Under the pieces are notes generated by a model. It made no database searches and was not told the DNA's origin. It was given only the letters and a program-made list of their open reading frames with translations. 64,000 nt of DNA from Enterovibrio norvegicus DSM 15893 (GTDB taxonomy: Bacteria > Pseudomonadota > Gammaproteobacteria > Enterobacterales > Vibrionaceae), in NCBI RefSeq assembly GCF_900115495.1, contig NZ_FOWR01000026.1:1-64000 (forward strand), read 5' to 3'. Made by a program: the position numbers and the translations under genes. Shown one piece after another: positions 22,200 through 30,496 of this stretch. How positions within the stretch are numbered: position 1 is the stretch's first letter; every line of letters begins with the position of its first letter.

Positions 22200-24944
22200 A
22201 TGGCTGATTTAGACACTGTTGTCGCATCGACGCCGACATCAGACACATCGGTGATCACGCTTCCCCTTTCAGGATTGAGCTGCATGGGTTGCGCACGAAA
22301 AGTGAAAAGTGCAGCAGAAGCCATTGAAGGCGTAACATTTGTTGATGCAGACACACACTCCCTGACGGTGAATGCGGATGCGCCGCTTGATGCGATTCTA
22401 GAAGCCGTTAATACGCTGGGTTATCAGGCGGGTAACACCATTACTGTTCCGCTTGCAGGGCTGAGCTGTGGCAAGTGCGTTGCAAAACTGACGAGTGCGT
22501 TTGAATCAAACCCGCACGTGTTTTCGCAGGACATCAGCAAAACAGAAGCCAGCATTACCGGGTTGCTTGACAAAGACGCCGTGATTCACCTTGTCGAAGC
22601 CACGGGGTATCACGTGCCTGCAGTCTCAGACGCGGAAAGCACTTCACATGATGAAGCCGTACCTGAGCCTCTCACAGACACCAAAGCTGAACCCGAAGAA
22701 AAGCCACGTACTTCAGCACATACTCAGCAACTGATTCTTTCCGGCATGAGCTGTGCGAGTTGTGTTTCTTCGATAGAAAAAGCGGTCAGGGCTGTTGAGG
22801 GCGTTAATACCGTGAATGTGAATTTAGCGGAGCGCACTGCGCTCGTTTCCGGCGATGTTGATGCGAACTTGTTGATCACTGCGATTGAGCAAGCAGGCTA
22901 CGGCGCTGAACTCAGCGAAGATGAAGCAACGCGTCGAGAACGCCAAGCGGCGCTTCATACCGCGCAATTTGCCGAACATAAACGCAATACATGGCTTGCC
23001 CTAGGCTTAGGCGCACCCTTGATGTTGTGGGGCATGCTCGGCGGCACCATGAGTGTCGAAAGCACCGTCAGCCAAATCGGTTGGGGCATCATTGCAGTCG
23101 TCACCTTGCTGTTGCTGTGCACTGCGGGGAAACACTTCTTCGCGAATGCGTTTAAGGCAGCGCGACATCATCGCGCCAGTATGGACACGCTTGTCGCATT
23201 GGGAACCGGCTCTGCGTGGCTTTACTCCACGGCAGTTGTTCTCGCACCTGCGCTTTTCCCTGAACAGGCTCGCCATGTGTATTTCGAAGCGACAGCCATG
23301 ATTCTCGGCCTCGTGACATTGGGGCATGCGCTAGAAGCCAAAGCGCGCGCATCCACGTCCAAGGCGTTAGATCGCTTGCTCGATCTCCAACCTGCGACCG
23401 CCATCATTGTTGAGAATGGCCAAGAACGCGAAGTGGCCTTGGCCGATGTTCAAGCTGGCATGACGCTACGCGTTAAACCGGGCAGCAAAATTGCGGTTGA
23501 TGGCATCGTTGAAGACGGTGAAACCTTCGTTGATGAATCCATGCTGACGGGCGAACCACTTGCGGTGCGCAAAACGCACGGTGACACCTTGCATGCGGGC
23601 ACCATCAACCAAAATGGCAGTTTGTTGTTTAAAGCGACAGGCATCGGCAGCGATACCATGTTGTCACGCATCATCCAGTTGGTGCGTCAGGCACAAAGCA
23701 GTAAGCCTGCTTTGGCACGAATGGCGGATACCGTGTCTGCCATTTTCGTTCCGACCGTCATGATCATCGCGATATTAACGGCGCTAAGCTGGTACAACTT
23801 TGGGCCAGACCCGAAACTGAGCTTTATGCTTGTCACTGCTACCACGGTACTGATTATTGCCTGCCCTTGCGCATTGGGATTAGCAACACCGATGTCTGTC
23901 ACGACAGGCGTTGGCCGAGCGGCAGAGTTGGGTGTTCTGATCCGTGATGCTGAAGCACTTCAACACGCGTCACGCATCGATACCGTCGTGCTCGACAAAA
24001 CAGGCACGCTCACCGAAGGCAAGCCGCAGGTGACGTCCATCCTTGCTATGCACGGAACGGATGATGGTTTGCTGCGCATTGCAGCCAGCCTTGAACAAGG
24101 CTCTGAGCATCCACTTGCCAAGGCCGTGATTGATGCTGCAAATGACCGTGCCCTCTCTATAGCGGCTGTCAGCCAGTTTGAAGGCATTCCCGGTAAGGGG
24201 CTAAAAGCCGTCATCGATGGTCAAACCTACATACTCGGCAATGCGCGTTTGTTGGAAGAGAACCATATCGATCTCTCAGCACATGCGAACGCGGCCAAAA
24301 ACGTCGCCATGCAAGGTGAAACGGCGGTCTATCTCGCCACGGACGGCCAATTGCTTGGCATCATCGGCATTAGTGACCCACTGCGTCATGATTCCAAAGC
24401 CGCCGTTACTCGCTTAAATGCGCTCGGTTATAAGGTGGTGATGCTGACGGGAGATCATCCCGATACCGCGAACGCCATTGCTGCTTTAGCAGGAATCGAA
24501 GAGGTGGTTGCCGGCGTTCTGCCTGACGGTAAAGCCGATGAAATCACGCGCCTTCAAGCGCAAGGGCGTCGTGTTGCCATGATTGGTGATGGCATCAACG
24601 ATGCACCTGCGTTAGCAAAAGCAGAAGTGGGGATTGCAATAGGTAGCGGCAGCGACGTGGCCATCGAAAGCGCGCAAATGACGCTAATGCGCCACTCCAT
24701 TGATGCGGCAACGGACGGTCTTTTGCTTTCCAAAGCGACGCTCAGAAACATGAAGGAAAACCTGTTTGGCGCATTTGTTTACAATTCACTGGGTATTCCC
24801 ATTGCCGCGGGTGTGCTATATCCCCTCACCGGCACGTTACTGAGCCCGGTTGTTGCGGGCGCAGCCATGGCTTTGTCTTCCATTACGGTTGTGATGAACG
24901 CCAATCGACTGCGTTGGTTTGCACCCAAACGAGGTAACGCATGA
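22200..24944 (+). CDS. copA: Cu(I)-exporting P1B-type ATPase CopA
   Basis: Inner-membrane pump that exports Cu(I) from the cytoplasm. It has 914 residues and three N-terminal metal-binding domains with CMGC (28-31), CGKC (90-93) and CASC (185-188); E. coli CopA has two. The membrane CPC motif is at 555-557 (IIACPCALGLATP), the phosphorylated Asp is D599 in DKTGTLTEG, and the hinge is MIGDGINDAPALAKAEVGIA in the C-terminal third. A linker rich in Glu/Pro (about 141-172) separates the second and third domains. A CueR promoter lies upstream, and a 28-residue membrane-protein gene overlaps the stop codon. Confidence 0.97.
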   Translation: MADLDTVVASTPTSDTSVITLPLSGLSCMGCARKVKSAAEAIEGVTFVDADTHSLTVNADAPLDAILEAVNTLGYQAGNTITVPLAGLSCGKCVAKLTSAFESNPHVFSQDISKTEASITGLLDKDAVIHLVEATGYHVPAVSDAESTSHDEAVPEPLTDTKAEPEEKPRTSAHTQQLILSGMSCASCVSSIEKAVRAVEGVNTVNVNLAERTALVSGDVDANLLITAIEQAGYGAELSEDEATRRERQAALHTAQFAEHKRNTWLALGLGAPLMLWGMLGGTMSVESTVSQIGWGIIAVVTLLLLCTAGKHFFANAFKAARHHRASMDTLVALGTGSAWLYSTAVVLAPALFPEQARHVYFEATAMILGLVTLGHALEAKARASTSKALDRLLDLQPATAIIVENGQEREVALADVQAGMTLRVKPGSKIAVDGIVEDGETFVDESMLTGEPLAVRKTHGDTLHAGTINQNGSLLFKATGIGSDTMLSRIIQLVRQAQSSKPALARMADTVSAIFVPTVMIIAILTALSWYNFGPDPKLSFMLVTATTVLIIACPCALGLATPMSVTTGVGRAAELGVLIRDAEALQHASRIDTVVLDKTGTLTEGKPQVTSILAMHGTDDGLLRIAASLEQGSEHPLAKAVIDAANDRALSIAAVSQFEGIPGKGLKAVIDGQTYILGNARLLEENHIDLSAHANAAKNVAMQGETAVYLATDGQLLGIIGISDPLRHDSKAAVTRLNALGYKVVMLTGDHPDTANAIAALAGIEEVVAGVLPDGKADEITRLQAQGRRVAMIGDGINDAPALAKAEVGIAIGSGSDVAIESAQMTLMRHSIDAATDGLLLSKATLRNMKENLFGAFVYNSLGIPIAAGVLYPLTGTLLSPVVAGAAMALSSITVVMNANRLRWFAPKRGNA

Positions 24945-25027
24945 TCATTAATTTCGTAGGCATTGGCCTGATTGGGCTAATCATCTGGTGGTTTTGGCTA
25001 GCAGACAAAAATGATACCCAAGAGTAA
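24941..25027 (+). CDS. 28-residue membrane protein coupled to copA
   Basis: ATG at 24941 overlaps the copA TGA (ATGA), and GAGGTAA lies upstream within copA, so translation is coupled. The 28-residue product has a hydrophobic stretch (FVGIGLIGLIIWWFWL) and a charged tail (ADKNDTQE), predicting one membrane helix with the tail in the cytoplasm or periplasm. The layout recalls CcoS, the small protein that follows the related copper ATPase CcoI in cytochrome oxidase assembly operons, but the sequences are not obviously the same. I infer a CopA accessory or stabilising role from position only. Confidence 0.65.
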   Translation: MIINFVGIGLIGLIIWWFWLADKNDTQE

Positions 25028-25090
25028 ATAACGCTTTCGTGGTAGCAGTCGTTTCAAATGCGGCTGTGCCACCTAGCGATAAAAACGTGG

Positions 25091-25120
25091 CAGACGGCGA
25101 GCAACACTCGCCGCTCTGCT
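25091..25120 (+). other. Hairpin between the copA unit and copG
   Basis: CGGCGAG (25095-25101) and CTCGCCG (25107-25113) pair around CAACA, with CAG/CTG extending the stem on both sides. No T run follows, so it is more likely an mRNA-processing or protective stem, or a weak attenuator, than a terminator. Confidence 0.45.
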
Positions 25121-25154
25121 GCAATAAAGTCTCGACGCATTGAGGAGAAAACAA

Positions 25155-25589
25155 ATGAAAAACCTGCCGAAGTTCGCCGCATTATCCCTAGTTCTGCTTT
25201 CAACAAGCACACTGGCTGCAACAGGTACAACCTATAAATCCCCATACTGCGGCTGTTGTAAAGAGTGGGTAAAGCACATGGAAGACAATGGCTTCGACAT
25301 GATTTCTGAAGATCACGTCAACATGGACCCAATTAAAGTAAAATTCGGCATTAAGCCTCAATTGGCGTCTTGCCACACAACCGTTATTGATGGGTATGTT
25401 TTCGAAGGCCACATCCCTGCCAGCGACGTAAAAAGCTTCTTAGAGAAGAAACCTAAACTGGCAGGCCTTTCCGTGCCTGGCATGCCTATGGGCTCTCCGG
25501 GTATGGAATATGGCAACCAGAAAGATGCATATAACGTTGTCGCCTTTTCTCATACAGGCATGACCATGGTGTATAACAAGCACAACTAA
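25155..25589 (+). CDS. copG: Periplasmic copper-handling protein CopG, DUF411
   Basis: A 144-residue exported protein of DUF411. A signal peptide (about 1-21, SLVLLSTSTLA) is followed by the metal site PYCGCCKEW (Cys32, Cys34, Cys35), and the conserved LASCHTTVIDGYVFEGHIPA (around 76-95) supplies a fourth Cys and His ligands. The Met-rich PGMPMGSPGME near residue 115 also fits copper binding. Vibrio cholerae CopG, in the same context beside copA, contributes to copper resistance. I start at ATG 25155, with GAGGAG upstream; an in-frame start lies five codons before it. It follows the copA micro-gene by 127 bases. Confidence 0.9.
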   Translation: MKNLPKFAALSLVLLSTSTLAATGTTYKSPYCGCCKEWVKHMEDNGFDMISEDHVNMDPIKVKFGIKPQLASCHTTVIDGYVFEGHIPASDVKSFLEKKPKLAGLSVPGMPMGSPGMEYGNQKDAYNVVAFSHTGMTMVYNKHN

Positions 25590-25644
25590 AGCTGACTTTT
25601 ATACCCTTAGCCTCCATACTGAAAATCACGGTTATGGAGGCTTA

Positions 25645-26511
25645 ATGAAACGTTTTTTCCCCGCATTATTTTCACTTTTCTTCGCGCAAGCAGTGACAGC
25701 TGAACCTTTGGTCTGGCAAGCACAAAAAGGTGACCTCACTTATACCCTCATGGGCTCAGTCCATGTCGGTAAGCCAGAGTTTTACCCACTTCCCGACATT
25801 ATTGAATCTCGCTTTGTGGCAGCTGACGCCTTGATTGTTGAAGTCGATATCATTAACGACACCCAATTAAATATGCCCAAAGGCAAACCATCTGACGATG
25901 TAATAACCTCACAACAACGTAATCAACTCGCTCAAATCGCTCAAGAACTCGGCTACACAGATTCAGTGCTGCTCAAGATGCCGCCTTGGCAAACAGCCAT
26001 GGTCTTGCAGATAGCGCAAACTCAGGCGTTAGATCTTCAACAAATACTGGGCGTCGACCTTCATTTTCTCTCCCGAACCGACAGTTTCAATATTCCCATC
26101 ATCAGTTTAGAAACCATGCAAGAACAAATAGATCTGCTCGCTAACGCACGTGATAATGGTATTGAACTGCTCGACGACACCTTGCTGTACTGGGATCTGT
26201 CGAAGGATTTTATATCTTGTATGATAGAAGCATGGCGCCTCGGTGACGGTGAGAAAATTACCGCCATCGCTGAGGAAATGAGCGATACAAACGATTTAGA
26301 ACGTAAGATTCTTGTTGATAGAAACCTGAACTGGATTGAAATGCTGACCGATTCAGCACAAGTACCGAATGGAGATTATGTGGTGATTGTTGGCGCGCTA
26401 CATTTTCCGGGGGATGAGGGGCTATTGGCCTTATTGGAAAAAAAGGGGTTCACTATCACGCAATTGAATCAAGGCCAAAAAGCGGGCTGCGAACTGCCAG
26501 AATTACCTTAG
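25645..26511 (+). CDS. TraB/GumN-family exported protein
   Basis: A 288-residue protein with a signal peptide (about 1-19, FSLFFAQAVTA) and the TraB/GumN fold, related to the metalloprotease-like Tiki and EreA/ChaN families. The N-terminal motif TLMGSVHVGKPEFYPLP provides the first conserved His, LIVEVDI the acidic residue, and the C-terminal VIVGALHFPGDEGLLALLEKKG the GxxH motif. Catalytic activity has not been generally shown for bacterial members. The gene stands after copG with a 55-base gap and might be part of its transcript; a link to copper is not shown. Confidence 0.85.
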   Translation: MKRFFPALFSLFFAQAVTAEPLVWQAQKGDLTYTLMGSVHVGKPEFYPLPDIIESRFVAADALIVEVDIINDTQLNMPKGKPSDDVITSQQRNQLAQIAQELGYTDSVLLKMPPWQTAMVLQIAQTQALDLQQILGVDLHFLSRTDSFNIPIISLETMQEQIDLLANARDNGIELLDDTLLYWDLSKDFISCMIEAWRLGDGEKITAIAEEMSDTNDLERKILVDRNLNWIEMLTDSAQVPNGDYVVIVGALHFPGDEGLLALLEKKGFTITQLNQGQKAGCELPELP

Positions 26512-26528
26512 CGATAAAAAGGTCGGCC

Positions 26529-26609
26529 TTAGCTGCCGACCACCACTTTGGTCACAATCATTGATACGAAGAAAAGCAAAATAAACCAAATAATGAATGA
26601 CTTGCGCAT
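26529..26609 (-). CDS. 26-residue putative membrane peptide
   Basis: ATG at 26609 and TAA at 26529-26531 on the minus strand. The product starts with basic residues (MRKS), continues with a hydrophobic helix (FIIWFILLFFVSMIV) and ends TKVVVGS. An AGGGCAG about eight bases upstream is a modest ribosome binding site. It lies just beyond the stop of the TraB/GumN gene, convergent with it. Real translation is uncertain; the amphipathic charge pattern and compact size fit a single-span small protein. Confidence 0.4.
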   Translation of the reverse strand: MRKSFIIWFILLFFVSMIVTKVVVGS

Positions 26610-26686
26610 AGTACTGCCCTGTTGATGCTGATTGGATTCTTTGATGGTGGGTATTTTACCGCAATGTGGTGGCTGTGGTAGTGGGA

Positions 26687-26712
26687 TTTCGAGTTTCGAG
26701 TTTCGAGTTTCG
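26687..26712. repeat. Short tandem repeat of TTTCGAG
   Basis: Three full copies and one partial copy of the seven-base unit TTTCGAG. It lies in a gene-free stretch between the small peptide and the tRNA-Pro terminator. It may vary in copy number between strains. Confidence 0.85.
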
Positions 26713-26736
26713 GAAAAATCCTATTCCATTCAAACG

Positions 26737-26767
26737 AAAAAGGCCTCGCATTTCTGCGAGGCCTTTT
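26737..26767 (-). terminator. Terminator of the tRNA-Pro array
   Basis: AAAGGCCTCGCA and TGCGAGGCCTTT form a perfect twelve-pair stem with a four-base loop. On the minus strand a T run follows. It lies just past the last tRNA-Pro. Confidence 0.93.
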
Positions 26768-26772
26768 AAAGG

Positions 26773-26849
<77 letters not shown>

Positions 26850-26960
26850 AGTATTTGGTTCCAAAGCTTATAGCTTTAGTTCCTGATGCTGACTCTATGT
26901 TCAGCTAGTAACAAGATTGCTTCTCGAAACTCGCGTCTCGTCATCTCGCCACTTAAATAG

Positions 26961-27037
<77 letters not shown>

Positions 27038-27068
27038 ATATTCTTTGTGTTTCTTCGGAGTGCTCTCA

Positions 27069-27133
27069 GAGGGTCACCCTCTGGTCCGCTACTCGCAAGA
27101 GCCGGATGCGCCACAAAGCTGCGCTATTCACCG
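27069..27133 (-). pseudogene. Degenerate tRNA-Pro with altered anticodon arm
   Basis: The 5' half matches tRNA-Pro (acceptor strand CGGTGAATAGCGCAGCTT and D-arm, one change), but the anticodon arm is replaced by a longer hairpin with a GCAA-type loop closed by TCCG/CGGA. Most of the T-arm and the 3' acceptor strand are missing. It cannot form a normal cloverleaf. Confidence 0.8.
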
Positions 27134-27244
27134 AGTGTTAGGTTCTAAAGCGTATTGCCCTAGTACCTTATGCTGACTCTATGTTCAGCTAGTAACAAGA
27201 TTGATTGTCGAAACTCACGTTTCGTCGTCTTGCCACTTAAATAG

Positions 27245-27350
27245 TGGTCGGTGAAGAGGGATTCGATGGGACTTGCCGTCAAGCCCCCGACCCTCTGGTC
27301 CGCTTTTCACCAAAAGATGGATGCGCTACCAACCTGCACTATTCACACCG
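27245..27350 (-). pseudogene. Degenerate tRNA-Pro with two inserted hairpins
   Basis: About 106 bases that match tRNA-Pro at both ends and in the stems. The T-loop carries about 17 extra bases that form CTTG/CAAG. The anticodon loop is replaced by a perfect five-pair hairpin CTTTT/AAAAG around CACC, removing TGG. The acceptor end also has two extra bases. It should not act in translation. Confidence 0.8.
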
Positions 27351-27387
27351 CTTACTGAATTAACAGAGGTGGATATCTACCCAAATA

Positions 27388-27464
<77 letters not shown>

Positions 27465-27501
27465 AAAATCACCGCTACGCTGTGCGCTGCGGAGGTGGCT
27501 T

Positions 27502-27529
27502 ATATTACTCATCCTCGCCGCAGACTCAA
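27502..27529 (-). promoter_or_regulatory. Promoter of the tRNA-Pro array
   Basis: On the minus strand TTGAGT and TAATAT are separated by 16 bases, upstream of the first tRNA. The region upstream (to 27720) holds no other feature I recognise apart from the start region of the DUF3149 gene. Confidence 0.65.
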
Positions 27530-27721
27530 GTGTTTTATGAGGATTTTCACTTGTTACGGACCGATCGCTTAAAGGATCACCAAATGCGGACGAATTGCGA
27601 CCACAAACACAGTTAAAAAAGCACGTGCTACTAACCCGAACTTCACTTGATCTGGATCATCGTAGAATGTTTTACCAATTGGCAACCTAGCTTTAACGTT
27701 AACAGACAAAGGAATACAAAG

Positions 27722-27862
27722 ATGGACTTCTGGTTAGACCTACTTTTCGGAAACGCAATTGGCCTCTCCTCTATGATCGTCATTTTTGTCGCGCTCGGCA
27801 TGATCAGTTTCATGGGAGGCTTCTTTGTCTATAAGGCATTCAAAGACCCAGAAACAAACTGA
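27722..27862 (+). CDS. Small membrane protein, DUF3149
   Basis: A 46-residue protein with one hydrophobic segment (IGLSSMIVIFVALGMISFMGGFFVY, about residues 12-36), a start MDFWLDLLFGN and a polar tail KAFKDPETN. The N-terminal pattern FxxDLLFGNxxGLxSM matches DUF3149, a family of unknown function frequent in gammaproteobacteria. AAAGGAAT lies upstream of the ATG. The gene stands alone, and a terminator lies about 100 bases downstream. Confidence 0.78.
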   Translation: MDFWLDLLFGNAIGLSSMIVIFVALGMISFMGGFFVYKAFKDPETN

Positions 27863-27962
27863 ATCCCTTAGGCGATATGTTTACACCAAACGCGAGTATC
27901 GAGCAGCAAAATAGAGCGCCAAACGCTCTGTTCGACTAACGTAATTCGGTTGAGTTGCTTAC

Positions 27963-28000
27963 ACCAGAGTGCTCGCTATATGCGGTACTCTGGTTTTTTT
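27963..28000 (+). terminator. Terminator downstream of the DUF3149 gene
   Basis: ACCAGAGT and ACTCTGGT pair around a 16-base loop and are followed by seven T. A smaller stem, AGAGCG/CGCTCT at 27912-27928, precedes it, so the 3' end of this transcript is structured. No gene is seen in the 120 bases up to smrA. Confidence 0.88.
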
Positions 28001-28122
28001 GTCCTTTGTTTTTGCGAGCGACAGCGAGTGTGGATTGAACGTTTTCTAAGCAGTCGGTTTGCTTCCTACAAGATCTCTGCGTAAATTGTCATTATACTCA
28101 AGCGACGCTTTACCAATCCGTA

Positions 28123-28713
28123 ATGACTATGAACGGCAATAATGAGTCGGATTTATTCCGGGAAATGATGGCAGATGTCGCCCCTATCGCGCACGATACG
28201 GTGGAGAAAGTCAGCCAGCCACACAAGCCTACTGATGCTCAGCTTGCTCGACAAACTGCGGCACAAAAGCTGTCGGACAGTAATCCTGAGTATTTATCTC
28301 TCGATTACGCTGAGATGCTCAAACCTGATGATGTCGTCACCTTTAAGCGTCCAGGCGTGCAAGATGGCGTGTTTAGAAAGCTTCGCTTAGGCAAGTATGA
28401 TATTCACGCACGCCTCGATTTGCACAAATACACCCTTAAAGATGCGCGAGAAGAAATCCTCACCTTTTTGAAACAATGCCAACGCATGGACGTAAGAACC
28501 GTCATCATTGTTCATGGCAAAGGTGAGCGTACTAACCCACCAGCGCGAATGAAAAGCTTTGTTTGCCAGTGGCTTGAACAGATCAGTGACGTTATGTGTG
28601 TGCACTCAGCACAGCGCCATCATGGCGGCACAGGCGCAGTATATGTTCTGTTGAAGAAGAGCCAAGATAAGAAATTAGAAACGCGTGAGCGTCATTTAAA
28701 CCGACGCGCATAG
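28123..28713 (+). CDS. smrA: Smr-domain DNA endonuclease-like protein SmrA
   Basis: A 196-residue protein with a C-terminal Smr domain (about 95-180) of the kind found in MutS2 and in E. coli YdaL (SmrA). The two marks are ARLDLHKYTLKDAREEI (LDxH motif) and TVIIVHGKGERTNP (HGxG motif), with HHGGTGAVYVLLKK at the end. Smr domains nick DNA or act on RNA; the biological role of free-standing SmrA is not settled. The N-terminal part is polar. It stands alone and ends at a strong terminator. Confidence 0.9.
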   Translation: MTMNGNNESDLFREMMADVAPIAHDTVEKVSQPHKPTDAQLARQTAAQKLSDSNPEYLSLDYAEMLKPDDVVTFKRPGVQDGVFRKLRLGKYDIHARLDLHKYTLKDAREEILTFLKQCQRMDVRTVIIVHGKGERTNPPARMKSFVCQWLEQISDVMCVHSAQRHHGGTGAVYVLLKKSQDKKLETRERHLNRRA

Positions 28714-28727
28714 CTGGAAAGAAACGT

Positions 28728-28758
28728 AAAAAGGAGCCGATTTGGCTCCTTTTTTTTG
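28728..28758 (+). terminator. Terminator of smrA
   Basis: AAAAAGGAGCC and GGCTCCTTTTT pair around GATTT, followed by more T. It is convergent with the LysE-type gene and may act both ways. Confidence 0.92.
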
Positions 28759-28776
28759 GGCTTTACTCTTCGCTTT

Positions 28777-29391
28777 TTATAGCGTCACGACAACACGAAT
28801 CGCCAGCCCAATAAGCACGATGCCGCAGAATTTATCAATCCACACCGCGCGACGTTTGAGGGTGTCGAGCATTCGACTGGATGACAACACCAACGCGACA
28901 ATGGTGTACCAAAGTCCATCTATAACCAAAGGTGTCGCCACAATCACTGAGCGACTAAACACATCGGTACCAACCGCCACAAACTGGCTAAATAGTGCCA
29001 AGAAAAACAAAGCCAGTTTAGGATTCAGTATAGAGATCATGGCACCGTCACGCGCCGCTTCCAGCAGAGTCGTTTTCTCGCCAGATTCAAGCTTTGCGGC
29101 AACACCGCCTTTTGATTGTAAAGATTTTATGCCAAGCCACGCTAAGTAGCCCGCGCCCGCATAGGCAATGATCTGAAATGCCATCGGCGATTCTTTCAAT
29201 AGCACCGCCAACCCAAGCAAGGTGATCACTGCATATAAGCCCACGCCCAAAGCGTGTGCCCAAGCCGCGACAATACCGTGCAAACGGCCACCCGCTAAGC
29301 TATGCCTCACCATCACGACCAGGCTTGGGCCAGGAGACATCGCGCCCAGCATGCAGACTAAAACTAGGCTTAGCCATACAGAAACCGTCAT
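28777..29391 (-). CDS. LysE/RhtB-family amino-acid exporter
   Basis: A 204-residue inner-membrane protein with about six helices. The N-terminal GAMSPGPSLVVMVRHSLAGG (around 16-35) is the LysE/RhtB signature, and ISILNPKLALFFLALFSQF (around 118-136) the second conserved block. Members export amino acids such as homoserine, threonine or lysine; the substrate cannot be told here. Its start overlaps the stop of the LprI-like gene by four bases, so the three genes ybaK, LprI-like and this one form a unit. Confidence 0.9.
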   Translation of the reverse strand: MTVSVWLSLVLVCMLGAMSPGPSLVVMVRHSLAGGRLHGIVAAWAHALGVGLYAVITLLGLAVLLKESPMAFQIIAYAGAGYLAWLGIKSLQSKGGVAAKLESGEKTTLLEAARDGAMISILNPKLALFFLALFSQFVAVGTDVFSRSVIVATPLVIDGLWYTIVALVLSSSRMLDTLKRRAVWIDKFCGIVLIGLAIRVVVTL

Positions 29392-29807
29392 TTTTCGTTG
29401 TCCTTGGCCCCCATCAAATGATTGATGCGGTCGATTTGTTCATTCGTGAGTTCAATCTTACAGCTCAAATACCCCAAACCGCTACCAGATCCTGATGCAA
29501 AGCTCGCTTCAACCATCTTGCATTGCTTGTCGCGCCATTCGTTGAAGCTTCCTTGCGTGGCTTTCGCAGACATAACGGCATTTTTCATCGAAGACACAGC
29601 ATCTAACTTGGCAAAATGTTCTGTCAGCGCTTTTTCTTTCGCTATGAGTTTGGATTCTGCAATTTGCCAGTGGTTATCAAGGCATGCGGCCACTTCAACC
29701 TGCGTTTCATGTGCCGTGTAACAATGCATGAGAACAGCGTCGCTGCTTTTACTCGCCATCACAGGGAGACTCATTAGCGACAACATCAGCACACCGATAT
29801 ACTTCAT
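29388..29807 (-). CDS. Exported LprI-like protein, DUF1311
   Basis: A 139-residue protein with a signal peptide (about 1-18, [11 protein letters not shown]). The C-terminal region [39 protein letters not shown] has the Cys and the WRxxQC pattern of DUF1311/LprI proteins; four cysteines in the mature part could form two disulfides. Some LprI proteins inhibit lysozyme; this is not shown here. It overlaps both neighbours by four bases. Confidence 0.85.
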   Translation of the reverse strand: MKYIGVLMLSLMSLPVMASKSSDAVLMHCYTAHETQVEVAACLDNHWQIAESKLIAKEKALTEHFAKLDAVSSMKNAVMSAKATQGSFNEWRDKQCKMVEASFASGSGSGLGYLSCKIELTNEQIDRINHLMGAKDNEK

Positions 29808-30286
29808 TTACCTTCCTTACCTATCTCCGCCATCTTTCCTTGCGTTAATGTCAGCAAATCAGAGGGCGTTAGCTCTATCTCTAATCCTCTTCGACCTGCG
29901 CTGACATATATCGTTTCAAACTGTTCAGCACTTTTATCCAATAACGTGGGTAAACGCTTCTTTTGCCCCAATGGACTGATGCCGCCAACCACATACCCTG
30001 TTGTTTTTTCTGCGATAACTGGGTTGGCCATTTCGGCTTTTTTTGCACCCGCCGCTTTCGCTGCCGCTTTTAAATCAAGTTGCCCTGCGACAGGTACAAT
30101 GGCCACCGCCAGTTTTTTTGGATCGCCGTTCATCGCGAACAACAAGGTTTTAAAAACACGACTGGCATCTTGTCCCAACACACTTGCGGCTTCTAAACCA
30201 AAATGGGTGTTGTTCGGATCATGCTCATAGCTGTGTACATGAAAAGAAATACCGGACTTTTCCGCGAGGGTGATTGCAGGTGTCAT
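29804..30286 (-). CDS. ybaK: Cys-tRNA(Pro) deacylase YbaK
   Basis: A 160-residue editing enzyme that hydrolyses Cys-tRNA(Pro) formed by prolyl-tRNA synthetase. The conserved [22 protein letters not shown] holds the catalytic lysine (FKTL) and [14 protein letters not shown] the GxxSPxG-type motif. It starts a short operon with the LprI-like and LysE-type genes. In E. coli ybaK is near ushA, as here. It lies 3 kb from an array of tRNA-Pro genes, which is probably a coincidence. Confidence 0.95.
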   Translation of the reverse strand: MTPAITLAEKSGISFHVHSYEHDPNNTHFGLEAASVLGQDASRVFKTLLFAMNGDPKKLAVAIVPVAGQLDLKAAAKAAGAKKAEMANPVIAEKTTGYVVGGISPLGQKKRLPTLLDKSAEQFETIYVSAGRRGLEIELTPSDLLTLTQGKMAEIGKEGK

Positions 30287-30304
30287 AACTCTTGTCTCTC
30301 GTTA

Positions 30305-30324
30305 CTAGGGCCTATTGACCTTGG
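30305..30324. repeat. Diverged partial copy of the 12.1 kb repeat
   Basis: Begins CTAGGGCCTATTGACC and matches the first 20 bases of the element at 12102 with a few changes and one gap. Only the end is present. Confidence 0.3.
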
Positions 30325-30360
30325 ACAAGCCAACGTCAGATCCTATTGATAATGACATAA

Positions 30361-30388
30361 AAAAAGGCACTGATAACAGTGCCTTTTT
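30361..30388 (-). terminator. Terminator downstream of ushA
   Basis: AAAAAGGCACTG and CAGTGCCTTTTT form a perfect twelve-pair stem around ATAA. A T run follows on both strands. It separates the ushA and ybaK units. Confidence 0.92.
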
Positions 30389-30432
30389 AAGACGTCTTAG
30401 AGAGCAATCACTTACTCCCTATTGATACACAA

Positions 30433-30464
30433 TCACCCTGTCGATGTTCTCATATGAACATCGA
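30433..30464 (-). other. 13-pair hairpin in the ushA 3' region
   Basis: CCTGTCGATGTTC and GAACATCGATAGG pair over 13 positions (one G-T) around a six-base loop, 33 bases after the ushA stop and before the terminator. With no T run, it may protect the mRNA end. Confidence 0.5.
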
Positions 30465-30496
30465 TAGGCTGTTTGAATAACTGACGCATCGCAACC

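Noticed and set aside
26687-26712. Short direct repeats as a possible CRISPR
   Set aside because: Units are seven bases with no spacers and no cas genes.
28123-28713. smrA as a MutS2 fragment
   Set aside because: Length, N-terminus and own terminator fit free-standing SmrA; there is no MutS ATPase sequence nearby.
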